Both the position numbers and the translations under genes were made by a program. Of a DNA stretch of 23,196 bases, positions 22,377 through 23,196 are shown one piece after another. Positions within the stretch are counted from its first letter, which is position 1; each line of letters starts with the position of its first letter. Origin of the DNA: an uncultured Collinsella sp. (lineage in GTDB: Bacteria > Actinomycetota > Coriobacteriia > Coriobacteriales > Coriobacteriaceae); contig CAAFUK010000073.1 of the NCBI GenBank assembly GCA_900766165.1, positions 1-23,196 of the forward strand, written 5' to 3'. Under the pieces are notes generated by a model. It was not told the DNA's origin. It made no database searches and saw only the letters and a program-made list of their open reading frames with translations.

Positions 22377-23126
22377 ATGTTGCTCGAGGGTAAGAAAGCA
22401 ATCATCACCGGAGGCACGCGCGGTATCGGCTACGCCATCGCCTGCCGTTTTATTGAGGAAGGCGCCGCCGTCACGGTCTTTGGCTCTCGCCAGGAGACCG
22501 CCGATGCCGCCGTCGAGAAGCTGACCGCAGCCTATCCCGAGGCCAAGGTCTGGGGCCGTTCCTGCGATCTCACCTCGCTCGAGGCCGTAACCGAGGCCTT
22601 TACCCAGGCAGCAGCCGACATGGGCGGCCTGGACACGGTCGTCAACAACGCCGGCATCTCCCAGCGCTCGCCACTTCTGGAGTACACAGCCGAAGAGTTC
22701 GCCAAGGTCATGGACCTCAACGTCGTCGCCGTCTTTAACGGCCACCAGGCCGCTGCCAAGATCATGACCGAGGCCGGTCACGGCGGCACCATCACCACCA
22801 CGAGCTCGATGGTCGCCAAGTACGGTCAGCCCTCCGGCGTTGGCTATCCCACGTCCAAGTTCGCCGTCAACGGCATGGTCCAGTCGCTCTCGCGTGAGCT
22901 CGCCCCCATGGGCATTCGCGTCAACGCTGTCGCGCCCGGCGTGACCAAGACCGATATGGTCGCCAACCTGCCCGAAGAGGTCATCAAGCCCATCATCGCC
23001 ACCATTCCGCTCGGCCGCATGGGCGAGCCCGAGGACGTCGCCAACGCCTTCGTCTACCTGGCGAGCGACATGTCCTCCTACGTCACGGGCGCCGTACTCC
23101 CCGTCGACGGAGCCGCCCGCTCCTAA
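22377..23126 (+). CDS. Short-chain dehydrogenase, FabG-type 3-oxoacyl-ACP reductase family
   Basis: A 249-residue SDR. The NAD(P)-binding motif is TGGTRGIG (11-18), NNAG is at 90-93, and the catalytic triad is Ser144, Tyr157 and Lys161 (YPTSK), with the spacing expected for the family. The C-terminus (RMGEPEDVANAFVYLASDMSSYVTGAVLPVDGA) is the usual FabG ending. FabG reduces 3-oxoacyl-ACP in fatty-acid synthesis, but many relatives act on sugars, steroids or other alcohols. There are no fab genes beside it, so the substrate is uncertain; bile-acid hydroxysteroid dehydrogenases share this fold. ATG at 22377 has GGAGG only four bases upstream; TTG at 22380 would be better spaced. A TTGACA at 22275-22280 lacks a good -10. 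Confidence 0.9.
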   Translation: MLLEGKKAIITGGTRGIGYAIACRFIEEGAAVTVFGSRQETADAAVEKLTAAYPEAKVWGRSCDLTSLEAVTEAFTQAAADMGGLDTVVNNAGISQRSPLLEYTAEEFAKVMDLNVVAVFNGHQAAAKIMTEAGHGGTITTTSSMVAKYGQPSGVGYPTSKFAVNGMVQSLSRELAPMGIRVNAVAPGVTKTDMVANLPEEVIKPIIATIPLGRMGEPEDVANAFVYLASDMSSYVTGAVLPVDGAARS

Positions 23127-23196
23127 GGGTCACAGGCTTTTGCCCCAGCCTTCTACAGAGCCCTACGCAAAAGGCGGGCTGTCTGCATCGATAGCA

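Noticed and set aside
23127..23196. Terminator after the SDR gene
   Set aside because: GCTTTTGC and GCAAAAGG could pair over a long loop, but the T-run is not seen before the window ends, so no call was made.

Overview
The window reads as a stretch of a high-GC, Gram-positive gut-type actinobacterial chromosome. The closest fit from memory is Coriobacteriia, in the Collinsella neighbourhood. That placement rests on codon bias, the very large RecJ-helicase fusion, the Tat/lipobox binding proteins and gene content; it is inference and was not checked by search. Nearly all DNA is coding and most genes lie on the minus strand. No phage, IS element, CRISPR array or obvious defence island is visible.

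Layout. 1-300: non-coding, structured DNA resembling the leader of an rRNA operon that would run leftward off the window. 301-1740 (minus): the infC-rpmI-rplT translation operon (IF-3, L35, L20), with a folded attenuator-like leader and an apparent AUA start codon for infC. 1761-2076: a tRNA-Leu(CAA) gene, plus a partial duplicate of its 3' end and terminator separated by a 115-bp palindrome-rich insert. 2116-3549 (minus): an unassigned protein with a transglutaminase-like domain. 3687-3779: a long imperfect hairpin. 3802-4668 (minus): class II fructose-bisphosphate aldolase. 4870-11299 (minus): an operon-like run of recJ-helicase fusion, bifunctional rel and an MBL-fold hydrolase. 11574-12572 (plus): a bile acid:sodium symporter family protein. 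12603-14081 (minus): a cutC homologue coupled to a GalT/HIT-like protein. 14140-14246: two hairpins, one of them the terminator of the next operon. 14257-20556 (minus): a complete branched-chain amino-acid-type ABC importer with two paralogous binding proteins, two permeases and two ATPases. 20808-22151 (plus): homoserine dehydrogenase with a strong terminator. 22377-23126 (plus): a FabG-type short-chain dehydrogenase.

Working together. The left part supplies translation machinery. The recJ/rel/MBL run places DNA repair and the stringent-response alarmone enzyme under what looks like one promoter. The liv operon imports amino acids, and homoserine dehydrogenase next to it makes the precursor of threonine, methionine and, via threonine, isoleucine. 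The parts most worth a second look are the non-canonical infC start with its leader, the RecJ-helicase fusion, the tRNA-Leu 3' duplication with its palindromic insert, the cysteine-rich CutC paired with a GalT-like enzyme, and several long hairpins that may be dispersed repeats.
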